This document shows, one piece after another, positions 22,398-34,744 of a DNA stretch of 64,000 nucleotides. The notes beneath the pieces were generated by a model. That model worked only from the letters and a program-made list of their open reading frames with translations. It had not been told where the DNA came from and made no database searches. Each line of letters starts with the position of its first letter. Within the stretch, counting starts at the first letter, position 1. The DNA comes from Picocystis sp. L7 (lineage: Eukaryota; Chlorophyta; Picocystophyceae; Picocystales; Picocystaceae): NCBI GenBank assembly GCA_020975725.1, contig QXJR01000005.1, positions 620,001-684,000 on the forward strand, given 5' to 3'. The position numbers and the translations under genes are program-made.

Positions 22398-25300
22398 GTC
22401 CTATACATAGGACAATCAGGGTGTAATTGTCCTATACATGGGACAATCTTACAATAGGAACGTTTTTCTGCAAATTGCCCAATTTAGATGGGAGAATTGA
22501 TGCCTAGGTACCCAAGACATGTTCCAATCATGGGACGGAATTCTGATGGGCAAGTTTAGTATTGAATCTCAAGTTGTCGGTTGAGGAAGGAAGCCCTACG
22601 GATTTTCGGACGTGATCGCGCATGGCGCCGCGGCGGAAGCAACGGCGGCAACGGCCGCCCAATCCGCTGATTGGAGCGCCCCTTCGGATTCCATCAACAG
22701 AGTTTGGCTTTGAATGGGCCCGTGAAGCGCATGGGGAGGCGTGGAGCAACACGTGGTATGACGGCGTGGTGCTCCGCCTCATACGTTTACGTACAGGAGA
22801 GCAAGAGGCCATCGTTCGCTGCCACACGGCGAGCACCTCGACGGACGAATGGCCGGTGACCGAGCAAACGGTGAACCGTCTCAGGGTTGTGGAGCAACCA
22901 CCGGAAGAAGAACCGCAGCGCGCGGCCATGGAGGAAGAAAGACCCACCGGAATGGATGCCGGTGAGGATGACGACTTGGTACCTCCACCCACGGAGGTAC
23001 CACCGGAGGAGGCCTTCCTCGACGTCCAGGAGTGCGCGACGCTCCACGAGGAAGGCTTGGACCCGCTTGGAGATGGCGTGGACGCCAACGAAGTTGCTAG
23101 GAATGGTTTTGGAGTGGTGTGGGAGGAGGAGGAGGCGCACGTGATGGTCGCCTCGCGTGCAACCAGTGGCATCATGGACAGGCAGCAAGGCTATGGCTCG
23201 CCTTCTTCTTACATACCAGAGCCTTTTCGTGAGACGGAAGCATTGCAGTATTTCCTGCGTGTCTTCCCGTACGAAATGTTGCCTGATTGGATTGCTCAGA
23301 TCACCAGGCGTGGTCGAAGCAAGTACAACGGACCAGGTGACACTTTCTTGTCTTACGAGAGAGAGTGTACACCTAGTATGTTGTTGAGGGTGCTTGGGTG
23401 CTTTGTGTACATGTTGCTGCACCGTGGGCACAGCAAGAAGACCTTATCGCAGGTGGTTGATGGGGAGAAGGACCCACTTGCGGTCCACTTCAACCTGAAC
23501 CAGTTCCTCTAAAGGAGGGACTTCGACCGCATCTTGGAATTCTTGGCAGCGAGTGAGCCAAAATATAAAGCGAAACGAGAAGCAAGGGAGAACAAGCCTC
23601 AGCAAGCAGGAGCTTGCAAGGGACCTAGAGGCACCTTGCATACACTGCAGGGTCATCCTCATTGGGAACTGCGCACGTTCTAGGATGCATGGAATGCACA
23701 TGCATCCCGGCATTACACTCCAAGTTGGCTGGTGGTTGTGGACGAATCCATGTTGGAATGGATGGGCAGGTACATGCCGTCCAGGATGTTTCTGCGTAGG
23801 AAACCTGACCCCCTAGGCATAGAGATCAAAATTGTGTGTGATGGGCTGACTCGAGTGTGTTTCCGCATGGAACCAGTGGAGAATGCAAGCTTGATGAAGG
23901 AGAAAAAGTTTTATACAAAACATGGGACAACCACAGCAACCACCCTTAGGTTCACGAAGCCCCTCTTAGGCAGTGGGCGTGTCTGCTTTGGCGACAGCTG
24001 CTTTGGATCCGTCAAGTCGTGGTGTGCGCTGATGGAGCGCGGTGTGTACTCCGTGTTGAATGTGAAAACAGCATACAGGGGGTTTCCGAAGGCTGCACTT
24101 CAACGTCTCTTTTCGAGTGAGCCCAACCAACCTGGACTGACTGTTTGCATTCCAGGAGAAGTCTCTATGCGCAGGACCCGCACCTTGATCAAGGCAACTG
24201 CCCATCGTGGGCCTGCTGGTGTACCACTCTGCTTCGTGTCTTCCTTCTTCACCACACAGCCAGCAGGCACCGTGAAGTACATGATCAAGCATCCAACGGA
24301 CACCACTCATCTGCTAGCAAAGCAAATCCCAGTAGATGAGACAACGCAGATGTACAGATCCAAGTACGGCATTGTGGACCAACACAACCGGTTGTGAGCA
24401 GGTAGCCTTGCGTTCTAGGACGTGTGGAAAACGCACGACTTTCGAATTCGCGAGTTGAGTGAGTTGACCGGGTTGGCGGAGGTGAACACCTTCCTGCTCA
24501 TGCGTGCGAAGGAAACAAGGCAGGTGCGACAAAAGCATTACAAGATGCTCCTCGCACAGGAGTTGCTAGAGAATCCGTGGATAATGGCAGAGTTGGAGAC
24601 GGAGAGGCAGCAAGCTCTCCGTTTACGTCCGTTGATCGCCGCGATGGGTGATTTGGGTGAAGGAAGTGCACACCGTTTGGTAGCATTGGAAGAAGTAACG
24701 AGGACGAGTGGAGAAGACACGCAAGTGAGGAAGGTGATGCAGCGTCGGTGTGTCATGTGCGTTAGGAAAGCCTTGGTAGGATGCCAGGCATGTCACAAGC
24801 CAAGCGAAGGCATCGTTGCCTACTTGTGTAGGCCATACACGGGCCGTGATTGCGCTACACTTATTGCACAGCGTCCGTGGAGACACTGCCAATTCACACA
24901 CGTTTTGGTGCTCAAGGCGGCCAAGATGCCAAGGGAAGAGGATGGAACAGCCTTGAAGGGCGCGTTTGTGGAGCGTCAGCCGTGTGGGACGGCTCTTGCT
25001 GACTTGTGCGAGTCTTGGCGGTGTTGAGAAGCCGCAACAAGCTCGTGGTTGGTGGAGGCACGCGCTCGAGAAGTAGTCAAGGCAAAAGTCTACTTTCAAG
25101 TCAGGTGAGGGGGGCCTCTAGTGGGCCCTCAACCCGGCAGCGGTTCAGGGTGGTACCCTATCTCCATGGGGCGCCTGAAGGTCACGTCTCCCTGTCGCCC
25201 TCATCGGACGGTTGCACGACAGGCAAGCACGTGACCCAGATCCCCACGGTGCTTCTCCACCCTTCGATCGAGCACGGGAGATTCGGGGGGATCCGATCCC

Positions 25301-26030
25301 CCCTTCTGCCCGAGTCTCCTAGGATTCCCCCTAACTGAGCTGGGGCTTCGTCGGGCTCGCCGTGGGTCTATCAAGACGGCTGGTATTGGGGAAATCCCTC
25401 ATACCCTCGGACCGGGCTACCAAGGGCTTCCCATCACCCGCCTTCCCACGTCGTGGGTCGCACTCGTCCAGTTTGGGAGGGGTTGCCCGTCCTTTACCTT
25501 ACTTCATATCCAGCGCTTCATAGCAAGCCCCAAGCTTGCTTCTCTAAGCTATTGCTTGACAACGATCGTTGTCAAGCAGAGGGTCCCATCATAGGGGGGA
25601 TCCTGCCCTGTGCAACATAATGCACAAGGCAAGAGTCCCCTCTAGGCGACGTTGGAAGGCGTGGGGGGGTGGACGTGCACACACGTGCACCGGCCCACGT
25701 GACGCGACATCACAGGCGTAGCTCCACAGAGTAATAGATCGAAACGTCGATCTCCTAAGCTTTTGAATTAGCCGTGCCACGCGACGTAGGATTGCACAAT
25801 AGGTGTACACGGACCGTGGTAAGTTGGGCCCTATTGTCCTATGGGTCGACGAAGGGCTGGACGTACAGGGCGTTGTACGACGACAGGGGGGACTTCTCCA
25901 CACATGCACATTGAATAAGAACCTTCAGAGAGTTCTCTACACGTCCTAGAACACGCATGTTTATGGTGGCGAACGCGTGCCTAACGTCATTGTCCTCGAT
26001 CGTCTTATATATAGGACAACGAGCGGGGCA
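22398..26030 (+). mobile_element. piggyBac-like DNA transposon, copy 1
   Basis: A piggyBac transposase (22622-25027) is flanked by palindromic motifs: TGTCCTATACATAGGACA at 22398, a second tgtcctatacatgggaca soon after, and TATATAGGACAA near 26015. A second copy at 62990-64000 has the same kind of palindrome at its end. It appears to have landed in a copia integrase region. Exact ends are not resolved, I see no TTAA duplication, and the right end is approximate. Confidence 0.6.
22622..25027 (+). pseudogene. piggyBac (DDE_Tnp_1_7) transposase, inactivated by stops
   Basis: A single frame of 801 codons from the ATG at 22622 encodes a piggyBac transposase. Residues about 20-95 look like a Tudor/Agenet-type module (WYDGVVLRLIRLRTGEQEAIV), followed by an acidic linker. 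The catalytic Asp residues are D374 (VVVDESMLEWMG), D458 (CFGDSCFGSVKSW) and D586 (YGIVDQHNRL). The C-terminal cysteine-rich zinc domain is CVMC, then CQACHKPSEGIVAYLC and GRDC. The frame is never shifted but holds four in-frame stops at 23510, 23681, 24395 and 24416. At 24395 this copy reads TGA where the copy at the window end reads CGA, a C-to-T change at a CpG. So it died recently by point changes. Confidence 0.88.
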
Positions 26031-26273
26031 CTTAGGCACTGATCCCAGTGCAACAGTTCTACTTCGCCCAAAAAACATCTTCGAACCTCCCCCGCCCCAC
26101 AACGTTAAGGGGAGATGGACGTGCTTGTTTGGGGTCAATTCAACTCAGTACAAAAGGGGCTTGGTCTCTACTGACCGTAGTTTGGCACCCATTGATGCCC
26201 ACACCAAGATGTACGGTCCTACCCCTTTCCCAGATACTCCTCGTGGCTGAAGTTCAGATGAGGGACTCGATGA
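25028..26273. other. 3' part of piggyBac copy 1 and intergenic sequence
   Basis: No gene is convincing here. The GC-rich block 25090-25560 contains a CGGACGGTTGCACGACAGG segment loosely like the dispersed repeat at 34745. The TATATAGGACAA motif near 26015 probably marks the piggyBac right end. The last bases before 26274 (actcgatga) flank element B. Confidence 0.4.
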
Positions 26274-26984
26274 TGTAACGGCTAGCGAGGCCTCCGAGGG
26301 TCCCTACGAGACCCTGGCCTACGGGACCAGACCCCCGGGACCCCATATGGATGAGGGGCAATGGTGTCCCCTCTCAAACAACGGCTGTACCGTTCCGGAA
26401 CTGGATTCAGTCCCCTTGGGGGTTCGTATTGAAGGAAGGTCGCCCCCGTTCAGAACGGGTTTCCTGTAAGGGACATCGGGGATTTAGACCGAAACCGACC
26501 GATTGAAGGGGTCCGACCCCATCTCTACCTTTGCTTCTGGAAGGTAGGGCTGGCGTGCTGGACGGTGTCGATGCGAACGCCTGCTCACGTTCGCCCTGGG
26601 GCGGACGCAACGGACGGTCACATGTGACTCTAGGGAGCACGTGGGCTGCCATGACGCCCCACTTGCCCCAATTCCAACCGCCAATGAGAGACGGTGAGAG
26701 AGGTAGACCCTTGGTCCCTCTTTGCTTTGTGATACACTTCTTCTACTTGCCAAGCAAAGTGCGCAACACGCCACCTCCTCCGACGCTCACCAACGCGACA
26801 GGAGACACCACCTGGACGCTCCACCACCTCCGTTCTAGCCTACCACGCCGGCCGAGGCTCCTTCAACGCAAGGGAGAAGAGAGAGAGAAGAAGACCCCGG
26901 GACGAGGGGTGCGAATCCCGTCCTCCACGAGACCCTCATCACCAAGAGTACGTGTGTTGGGTCATTCAACCACGGACGCACGTC
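26274..26984 (+). repeat. Element B 5' LTR
   Basis: The 711-bp sequence starts tgtaacgg and pairs with 33305-34015. An HSE-like TTCTGGAA lies at 26535-26542 beside GGTAGGGCTGG. Open frames inside the LTR have no recognisable domain. Confidence 0.92.
26535..26542 (+). promoter_or_regulatory. Heat-shock-element-like TTCTGGAA in element B LTR
   Basis: A TTCnnGAA motif followed by GGTAGGGCTGG. The same arrangement is at 33566-33573 in the 3' LTR and at 59838-59845 in the element G LTR. Function is inferred. Confidence 0.35.
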
Positions 26985-27035
26985 AAATACTGTCGAAGCC
27001 TACTCTTGGGAGAAGACGGCGTTTCGTTTGCAAGA

Positions 27036-28292
27036 ATGGACGCTACGGACCACGCCACAAGAATGAGTACTCTCCGAAGAGAGCTTGAACAAGAACGAAG
27101 CGAAGGGCACACCCTTCGTGGAAGAGTTGCTGATCTCGAAGCCCAAGTCAAGGCTCTTCAAGCGATACCACTTGATGATCATCAATTGGAAGCCATGAAA
27201 GACCTCCTCGAAGGAGATGAGTCTCCAAGTACCGATCAAGGCGCTCCCGCCGAACCCATCAGTTTGTCCGAAGAAAAGGGGCTCCCACGCCTCACAAGTT
27301 TGTATGGGACAGCATTGCAAGACTCCAAGAACATACAAAAGGTCTCCCTTGAAAAACCTACCAAGTTCAATGGGGTGGAGCTTGAGGAAGACCCCTGCAC
27401 CCTCAACTATTGGTATAGGGATATGTTGTGTTGGTACCAAGCCTACGCCTTCGATCGACCGAAGGAACAATTGGTCCTAGCCATCAGTCAAGCACTTGGT
27501 GGAACAGCCAAGTCCATGGTCCAAAACCTCATCATGAAAGACCCTGATGCTTTGCAATCGGTGGAAGACCTACACTCATATTTGAAAAAGACATTTCAAA
27601 ACCAAGACCCAGGCCCCGAAGCGTGGCGCGAGTTCCACACCACCAGAATGAGAAGGTCAGAAAATGTTTTGCACTTTTTGAACAGGTTGGTGCAGCTCAG
27701 CTTTGTGGTGAATGCCAGCAGCTCTCCTGTTTGCCGTACTCTGTCCGAGCATGACATATCAGCCAGGCTACGACATGGTCTGTCAACATACCTCCAAAAG
27801 GCTTTGTATAAACACCTCGAGCATCCAATTGATGTTGATAAGGTTCCAGACATGAAACTAGGCAACCTGGCAGTCACCACATTCAAACTTGAACGCGAGG
27901 CGGCTGAACCAACAAGGAAGGATATCAAGCAGCATGATGACAAGTAGAGAGGACGATCGCCCGCGAATCGCGAGTATCGACCGACACCGCAACGAGCGGT
28001 GTACCGCTCTGCAGCTTTAGCAGCTGCCATGCCAACTCAGCAGCAGCAAACAGCAAGAAGCGATGGATACCGCAAGCGTCAGCACAAGCGGTTCGATGAT
28101 TTGGAAGAGGAACCGAAAAATGCGATCATCAAAGTCCAAACACAGCTGGCCAGCAAGCCACTTGGGGGTAAGCTTACCCCAGAAGAAAAGAAACTTTGCC
28201 TTGCACATGCTCTGTGCCAGCGATGCCGTCGATATGGTCATGATCAATCAGTCTGCAAGATGGCATCAGTGATGGGCGCGCCAAAAAACTGA
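27036..28292 (+). pseudogene. Element B Gag region
   Basis: It starts at MDATDHATRMSTLRRELEQ with a coiled coil (RGRVADLEAQVKALQ). A capsid-like core related to element A Gag follows (DPCTLNYWYRDMLCWYQAYA, then AWREFHTTRMRRSENVLHFLNRLVQLSFVV). The region ends with a CCHC knuckle (CQRCRRYGHDQSVCKM). The order and wording match A Gag closely enough to show common descent. The region is broken. Confidence 0.85.
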
Positions 28293-30427
28293 TGGCTCTC
28301 CGTCCGGTAACGCAGGTTACCGCGACGGAGCCGGGAGCGAAAGCTGCAGCAGCCCCAATGATCAACAGTAGCGATCCAGTCTGCTTACACTCATTGACTA
28401 ATGTAAAACCAAAACAGGAATTTCTTGCTGCAGAAACATTTTTTGGAAACAGGAAACAGAGAATTAGAACCCAGGCCTACCTGGATACTTTATCAAGTCA
28501 CTGCTTTATCAGTGAAAAGCTTTTCAAGAAACTGCAGGATGCTGACCCGTGCCGTTCATCTTGGCAGTATACGACAGACAGCGTCGATTTCACAGTGGCT
28601 GTGGGCCAAGATGTTCACACTGCACCTGTGATTGAAGCTACGTTTACGATCGATGGATTCCGCACTCGCATGAGCTTTGGAATAGCACCTTTGGAAACGT
28701 TCGACTGTATCCTGGGAGCCACCTTCTGCCATCAACATTTGGAAGTACTGGACTGGCAGCAACACAGAATGATCCTGCGCGGACGCAATGGAACCAAGTT
28801 TACAGTGTATGGGGATCATCGGTTCCTGCCTTCAAGGAAACTGGACCTCATCGTGCCCGGGAGCGAAGCTCGCGCAGCAGTCAAGGACCCAGGTTGCCTG
28901 TTACTCGTGATACAGCCTATGGACCCCACTCCAGAAATGATAAGTGAGGAAGAAGACTTCAGGAGAGTGCGCAGCCAACTCAGCAATGCATGGGACCTGG
29001 ATGACCAAGACCAGGCCCGGCTAGATGACCTGATAGAAAAGAAATATAAGCACCTGCTTTAGCCTCGTACCGAGTTACCGCCCGAAGGAGTACCGGGAGA
29101 GATGTTCAAGGTTCAATTGATGGAGGGCGCTACGCCCCAATATCGTAATTACTACCGGCTGTCCCCGCAGCAGCAGACTGCACTGAAGGAACTGATCGCC
29201 AAGTATGTAAACGCAGGTAAGATGGACCTGTTTGCTGGATCCAGCTGGGGAGCCCCAGTCATACTGGTTCCCAAGAAGGACGGCGGATGGCGAGTCGTTT
29301 TTGACTACCGCCTTCTCAACAACGTTACGGTCAAGGATCGCTATCCTCTGCCGAGGATCGATGATTCTCTGCAGAACTTGAGGGGAGCCAAGTACTTTTC
29401 ATCGCTTGATGCGATGGATGGCTTCCATTAGATCAGAATGGACCCAGATGATGTGGACAAGACTGCTGTGGTGACCCCCTTTGGGTCATTTGTATGGAAG
29501 GTCATGCCGATGGGGTCTGCGAACGCGCCATCGATGTTCCAGCGCATGATGAATAGAGTGTTTGGGCACCTGCTGTATTTAAAAGTGTACATGGATGACA
29601 TCTTATTACACTTAGAGACAAAACTCCAGCATTTTCAGCATCTGGAGGAGTTCTTCCCCGTGTGCGAACAAGCCGATATTCGGCTCAAGCGATCAAAGTG
29701 TCACTTTTTCATGAGCACCCTGGAATGGGTAGGCTTTGGCATTCGAGACGCGCAGTTGGCCGGCACAGGCCGTCTCCTCGAAAAGATCCAGTGGTTCCCG
29801 CGCCCTACATCGCAGCGCGAAAATAAGGCTTTTCTGGGGTTATGTCCGTTCTACATGTGGTTTGTTCCTCACTTTGCGGAATTGGCTTCCCCACTTACAG
29901 AGTTGAACCAAGCATCAGAGAAATACAGCTTTGCTGCATACTGGAAAGAGCTAGAGGAGAGAGCCTTCCAAAAACTGGTGACAGTTTTAAATAGCCCACC
30001 CGTACTGGCTCTCTTTGATGAGGACAAACCCATCAGGGTGGAGACAGATGCCTCAGAAATCGGTATGGGTGCGTCGCTTATGCAACAGGATGAGCAAGGC
30101 ACATGGCGTCCCGTCGAGTACTGGTCGAAGAAGTTCAACAGTGCGCAACAGAACTACCGCCCTGCAGAAAAGGAAACCTGCGCGATACTTTATGCATTGC
30201 AACACTGGAGACATCTTTTATTTGGGCAGAACTTTACGGTCATCACCGATAACAAGGCCAGTCATTTTCTCAATACCAAGGCCACTGAACAACTGTCCCC
30301 CAAACAAATGAGATGGGTGGAGAAGCTGGCTTACTTTGCTCCATTCACGGTGGAGTACAGACCTGGCTTCGAAAATATTGAACCGGACTATCTCTCTCGC
30401 CATTCAGTCCAGGTTAGGAAAGGAACA
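28292..30427 (+). pseudogene. Element B protease, reverse transcriptase and RNase H
   Basis: The protease region carries AYLDTLSSHCFIS and CILGATFCHQHLEVLDW, matching element A in form. Reverse transcriptase shows [36 protein letters not shown] and FLGLCPFYMWFV. RNase H shows RVETDASEIGMGASL, EKETCAILYALQHW and ITDNKAS, ending with DYLSRHSVQ just before the methyltransferase. The region is broken. Confidence 0.88.
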
Positions 30428-31315
30428 GTATATTGCATACTTGAGTTGTGTGCTGGGATGGGCACTACGCTCCGTGCACTGGAGATGGTCTTACCAGAAA
30501 CTGCAGAATTCACCTTGGACTACATTGTAGTTGAGAAAGACGCGGACTGCAGAAGCGTCATCCAGCGCGTGTTCAATCAAGTGCGCCTGGCTCGGCCTGG
30601 CTTGTTCTCTCGCAAGGACATCTTCCGATATGGCGACGATGTTGCTGCTCTGGCGCATCGTCGAAAGCTTTCCCCCGTTCACCTCCTCATCGCAGGTGTG
30701 CCTTGCGAGCCGTTCTCACGCGCAAACACAGATGCAAGTAAACCTCCGTTGGGCCTTTACGATGATCGAGAACTCTTTACAGCTGTGGGAAAACTTCACA
30801 GACGAGTACGATCGCCAAACTATGCGATAGAGTGTACCCCGCTCGCACCCCACATGGATTCTCACCTAGACACGATCTCCCAATGGTTTTGGGGAACCCA
30901 ATATTGAAGACCTTTCTCAGTATGGAGCGCAAGCACGGACCAGGCTCTGTTGGACCTCGCTGCCACCAGCCCCGGTATCAATGGGCACCACGAAACATAC
31001 TTCCCTCACATGGCAGGAATGTTTGGATCCAGGGGCACACGCCCCAAAAGACGCTTTCGACAGGCCTTGTCTTAAATGCCCCACCCTCATGGCCAGCGCA
31101 CGGTCCCATAGTGACAGCTCGTGATCCACCTGGGTACACGACACTGACGGGGAGCTCTGTCCGCTGACCACCAGCGAGCGTGAGCGACTGGTAAGAGTAC
31201 AAGTAGGTGACAATGCTGCAGTTGATGTCAGTGAAGCCGGTCGACATCGCATGTGCGGCAACGCCTTTCCAGTAGGATGGATGGCCCACATGTTACTTCG
31301 CTGGATATACCACAC
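30428..31315 (+). pseudogene. Element B C5 cytosine methyltransferase domain
   Basis: After RNase H the sequence gives motif I LELCAGMGTTLRALE, motif II YIVVEKDADCRSVI, motif III SRKDIFRYGDDV, the motif IV region LIAGVPCEPFSRAN with the Pro-Cys pair, motif VI YAIECTPLAPH and, further on, motif [15 protein letters not shown]. It is plainly homologous to the domains in A and D and lies at the same point of pol. The domain is part of a broken element. Confidence 0.85.
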
Positions 31316-33275
31316 ACGGACGCTTCGACCACTAGCCGGCCGCAGTCCTGATCGGACTGTGTGTGGCTCGATTGCGTCTCTAATACCTTCAGCCCGATAC
31401 CATCCGCTTCAGAAGCTGGTGGTCAAGAGATACCTCCTATACTCGATCGCATACGCATCGCAGCAAAAAGAGACCAGAGTTATGAGGACATGCTCAGCGC
31501 ACCACCGCAAGACTGCACTGTCCAAGACAATCTCCTGTTCACATCAGGACCACACTCACAGCCAGTACTTGTGGTACCTGCTGATAATGGTATAAGGCAA
31601 GAATTACTCCACCTGGTACATGACCCCAGGCATTTTGGAAAAGATCGAACCTTTACGGAAGCTACGAGACACTTCACCTGGAAGGACATGCGCCACCACG
31701 TACGACACTTCGTGGCAAGATGCCCAGTATGTCAATTGCAGAAACCAGGTAACCGTACTCGGCACGCGTTGTTGTTTCCAGAACTAAGGTTCCACCCGTA
31801 CCCGTTCCACACAGTAGTGATGGATGTGGTGGAAAACCTGGCACTTACTGCCCAAGGTCATAATGCTGTGCTTACAGTCGTGGACAGGTTTACAAAGTTT
31901 GCGATATACGTACCAATCCATTCCACTTGGAGCGCGTACCGGCAGGCCCAGTGCCTGATGGACCATCTGGTGTACAGGTATCACACCCCAGTGCACATTC
32001 ACACTGATAATGGACCGGCGTACCGGACCCTGTTCAAGGCGTTCTGCGCAGCGTTGGGCGTGCGACATGTGACAGGCACCCCATACCATTCACAATCGCA
32101 AGGTGGGGTAGAGAGGCAATACAGAACCTTACTGTAGACGCTACGCTCTGCCTGTTCAAACAAGCGTCAATGGGATATCTATTTACAAGCAGCCGCTCAT
32201 GCCTACAATGACTCTGTGCATGCTGCTACTGGTCACTCACCATTTGAAATATTGTATGGCTGCCCATCCAGGTTACCTTGGCATCTACAACTGCCCAACA
32301 GTGGACCGCACCAACACATGGATCGGGTCACCACTTATGATCAAAGGGTGTCAAACCTCCTGGAGCAGCACCGTGCAGTTTACGAAGCGGTCCTGAAGAA
32401 TCTGAAAAGGGCTGCAGAAAGCATGGGTAATTTGAAATCCAAACGGCGCCCCAAAAGCTTAGCAGTTGGCGACAAAGTAAAAGTCCAGTACGGACTGAAG
32501 GGCCCGACCGACAAACATAAGCTGGATCCATACTATGTGGGCCCCTATGTGATCAAGCAAGTGCTACAGAATGGTGCTTACCAATTAGATCTACCCCAAG
32601 GATCGGCCTTCTCCGATCGTATACACGTAGACAGACTGGAACCATGGATTGATTCAGTCTTACGCTCTTTCCGATGGATGAGCATCTACAGCCAGCAGCA
32701 GCACCGCTTTCGGACACTCGGGCCATGCAGGATGAGACTACAGCGTACCGCATACGCCGATATCTACTCCGGGACTATTCAGCCTTCCCTGCGCAGCCCG
32801 TACGATACTGGGTTGAGGGAAACATGGCTAATCCGTCGCAACGCTACTTCTGGGTAGATGAGACAGCAGCCTTATTGGAGGAATTCCTCCCCTTGGAGGA
32901 ACAAAATGGATGCATACCAGAGCAAGGGATTTTGCCAGCGAACTTCGATGTCGTGCAGACTCATAAGAAGACAACTTGTTTGCAATCTCCGAACTCGATC
33001 ATGGCGAACACCTGGCCATATCATAAGCTACCGTACAAGACACGCCGGCGCCCGCCCTCTCCACCAAGGACAACTCTACTAAACAGTGTGGTATAGGAGC
33101 TGTTTTATTTGGAGGGACAGGACCAAACAGCATACTTTCAGGGGATGGTACATGCATATCAAGACAACCAGTATGAAGTACTATGGACAGATGGAAAAAA
33201 GATTTACTATCAGGAAGAACTAATCAAGGCTATGCTGTATGATCCAGTTTCGTACATATATGACTTCCAACTCTA
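31316..33275 (+). pseudogene. Element B integrase, GPY/F-like and Tudor-like regions
   Basis: The integrase zinc region is VHDPRHFGKDRTF and CPVCQLQKPG. The DDE core shows [27 protein letters not shown] and SQGGVERQYRTL. A GPY/F-like module follows ([26 protein letters not shown]). The tail contains YEVLWTDGKKIYYQEEL and AMLYDPVSYIYDF, matching the Tudor-like end of element A. The region is broken. Confidence 0.85.
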
Positions 33276-33304
33276 ATTCAGATCGTCGCAGTGAGCCGGG
33301 AGAG

Positions 33305-34015
33305 TGTAACGGCCAGCGAGGCCTCCCAGGGTCCCTACGAGACCCTGGCCTACGGGACCAGACCCCCGGGACCCCATATGGATGAGGGGCAATGGTGTCC
33401 CCTCTCAAACAACGGCTGTACCGTTCCGGAACTGGATTCAGTCCCCTTGGGGGTTCGTATTGAAGGAAGGTCGCCCCCGTTCAGAACGGGTTTCCTGTAA
33501 GGGACATCGGGGATTTAGACCGAAACCGACCGATTGAAGGGGTCCGACCCCATCTCTACCTTTGCTTCTGGAAGGTAGGGCTGGCGTGCTGGACGGTGTC
33601 GATGCGAACGCCTGCTCACGTTCGCCCTGGGGCGGACGCAACGGACGGTCACATGTGACTCTAGGGAGCACGTGGGCTGCCATGACGCCCCACTTGCCCC
33701 AATTCCAACCGCCAATGAGAGACGGTGAGAGAGGTAGACCCTTGGTCCCTCTTTGCTTTGTGATACACTTCTTCTACTTGCCAAGCAAAGTGCGCAACAC
33801 GCCACCTCCTCCGACGCTCACCAACGCGACAGGAGACACCACCTTGACGCTCCACCACCTCCGTTCTAGCCTACCACGCCGGCCGAGGCTCCTTCAACGC
33901 AAGGGAGAAGAGAGAGAGAAGAAGACCCTGGGACGAGGGGTGCGAATCCCGTCCTCCACGAGACCCTCATCACCAAGAGTACGTGTGTTGGGTCATTCAA
34001 CCACGGACGCACGTC
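33305..34015 (+). repeat. Element B 3' LTR
   Basis: The 711-bp sequence pairs with 26274-26984 with about four differences by eye. Confidence 0.92.
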
Positions 34016-34744
34016 TGATAATGGGTGCCCCGAGGTAGTACAGGTATGCAACATTGCTCCATAAGCGTTCACAAAACATCCCCCATGTTGTTTCTCACTA
34101 TTACCTTGTTTCTCGAGGAAGCAGCATTCTTTGGCCGGGACGATTGTTAGGAAGGCCTTGTCATGAGCCATCGTTCGAGATCCTCCTTTGCTAAGCATGG
34201 ACCAATTTTGCTAACCTCGCCTCCATGAATGGTCTAAGCCTTGTTGACTCGTTGCTGCCTCCACAATAAAATTTCACGAGCATAAGTTCGCTAGCCGGTG
34301 TAGCACTACCGTGCCATTGACGGAGGTCCCTACGAGCCCTTGCCCCCCTAGCTATTGCCTTGAATGTGAGAAGACGCCTCGACAGCGAATCTCGTTAGGT
34401 TCCACACCGGTTTGACTAAAGCTCCCCGGTTTAGCCTCGATCCTCTATTAGAGATCCATAGACCGATAACCGGGATATTATCGCCCGGTACCTACTACTT
34501 AAGTTATTTTGGGGGGGTTTTATTCTTTCGGAACCCCTTTGCAAGTGGTTGAGGGGCTTGGGAGCATCCGACAGCCTTTGGGTACGCATGTGGGTCCACG
34601 GGCGTTCCCTAAGACATCCTTACTAGATGCTAGAAGCCTTGGCGACCGTTGTTACGTTCTGTTGTGTGACTCCCGATTCACGAAGAGGAGCCGGTCTTCG
34701 AAATGAGGGTTGATGACGTCAAGAAGAGAGACGTCCTCGTGGAA
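34016..34744. other. No recognisable feature
   Basis: No convincing ORF or repeat is seen. A poly-G run lies near 34510. Confidence 0.4.

Larger units (their letters stand above)
26274..34015 (+). mobile_element. Element B: Ty3/gypsy retrotransposon with cytosine methyltransferase
   Basis: A 7.7-kb element bounded by 711-bp LTRs that differ at about four positions (near 0.6%), so it is young. Plus-strand order: gag, protease, reverse transcriptase, RNase H, C5 methyltransferase, integrase, GPY/F-like module, Tudor-like tail. The sequence TGTCGAAGCC after the 5' LTR is shared with element A. A GCCGGGAGAG purine tract precedes the 3' LTR. The element is broken, with roughly six to eight breaks. 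The LTR 3' end is taken at ...cgcacgtc from the point where the copies diverge; the target duplication is unclear. Confidence 0.93.

Noticed and set aside
22760-23431. Minus-strand ORFs of about 214 residues
   Set aside because: They are antisense to the piggyBac N-terminal region and have no motif.
33562-34038. 158-residue ORF in the element B LTR, also at 26531
   Set aside because: Both copies are LTR sequence, frames on the other strand are equally open, and no domain is recognisable.
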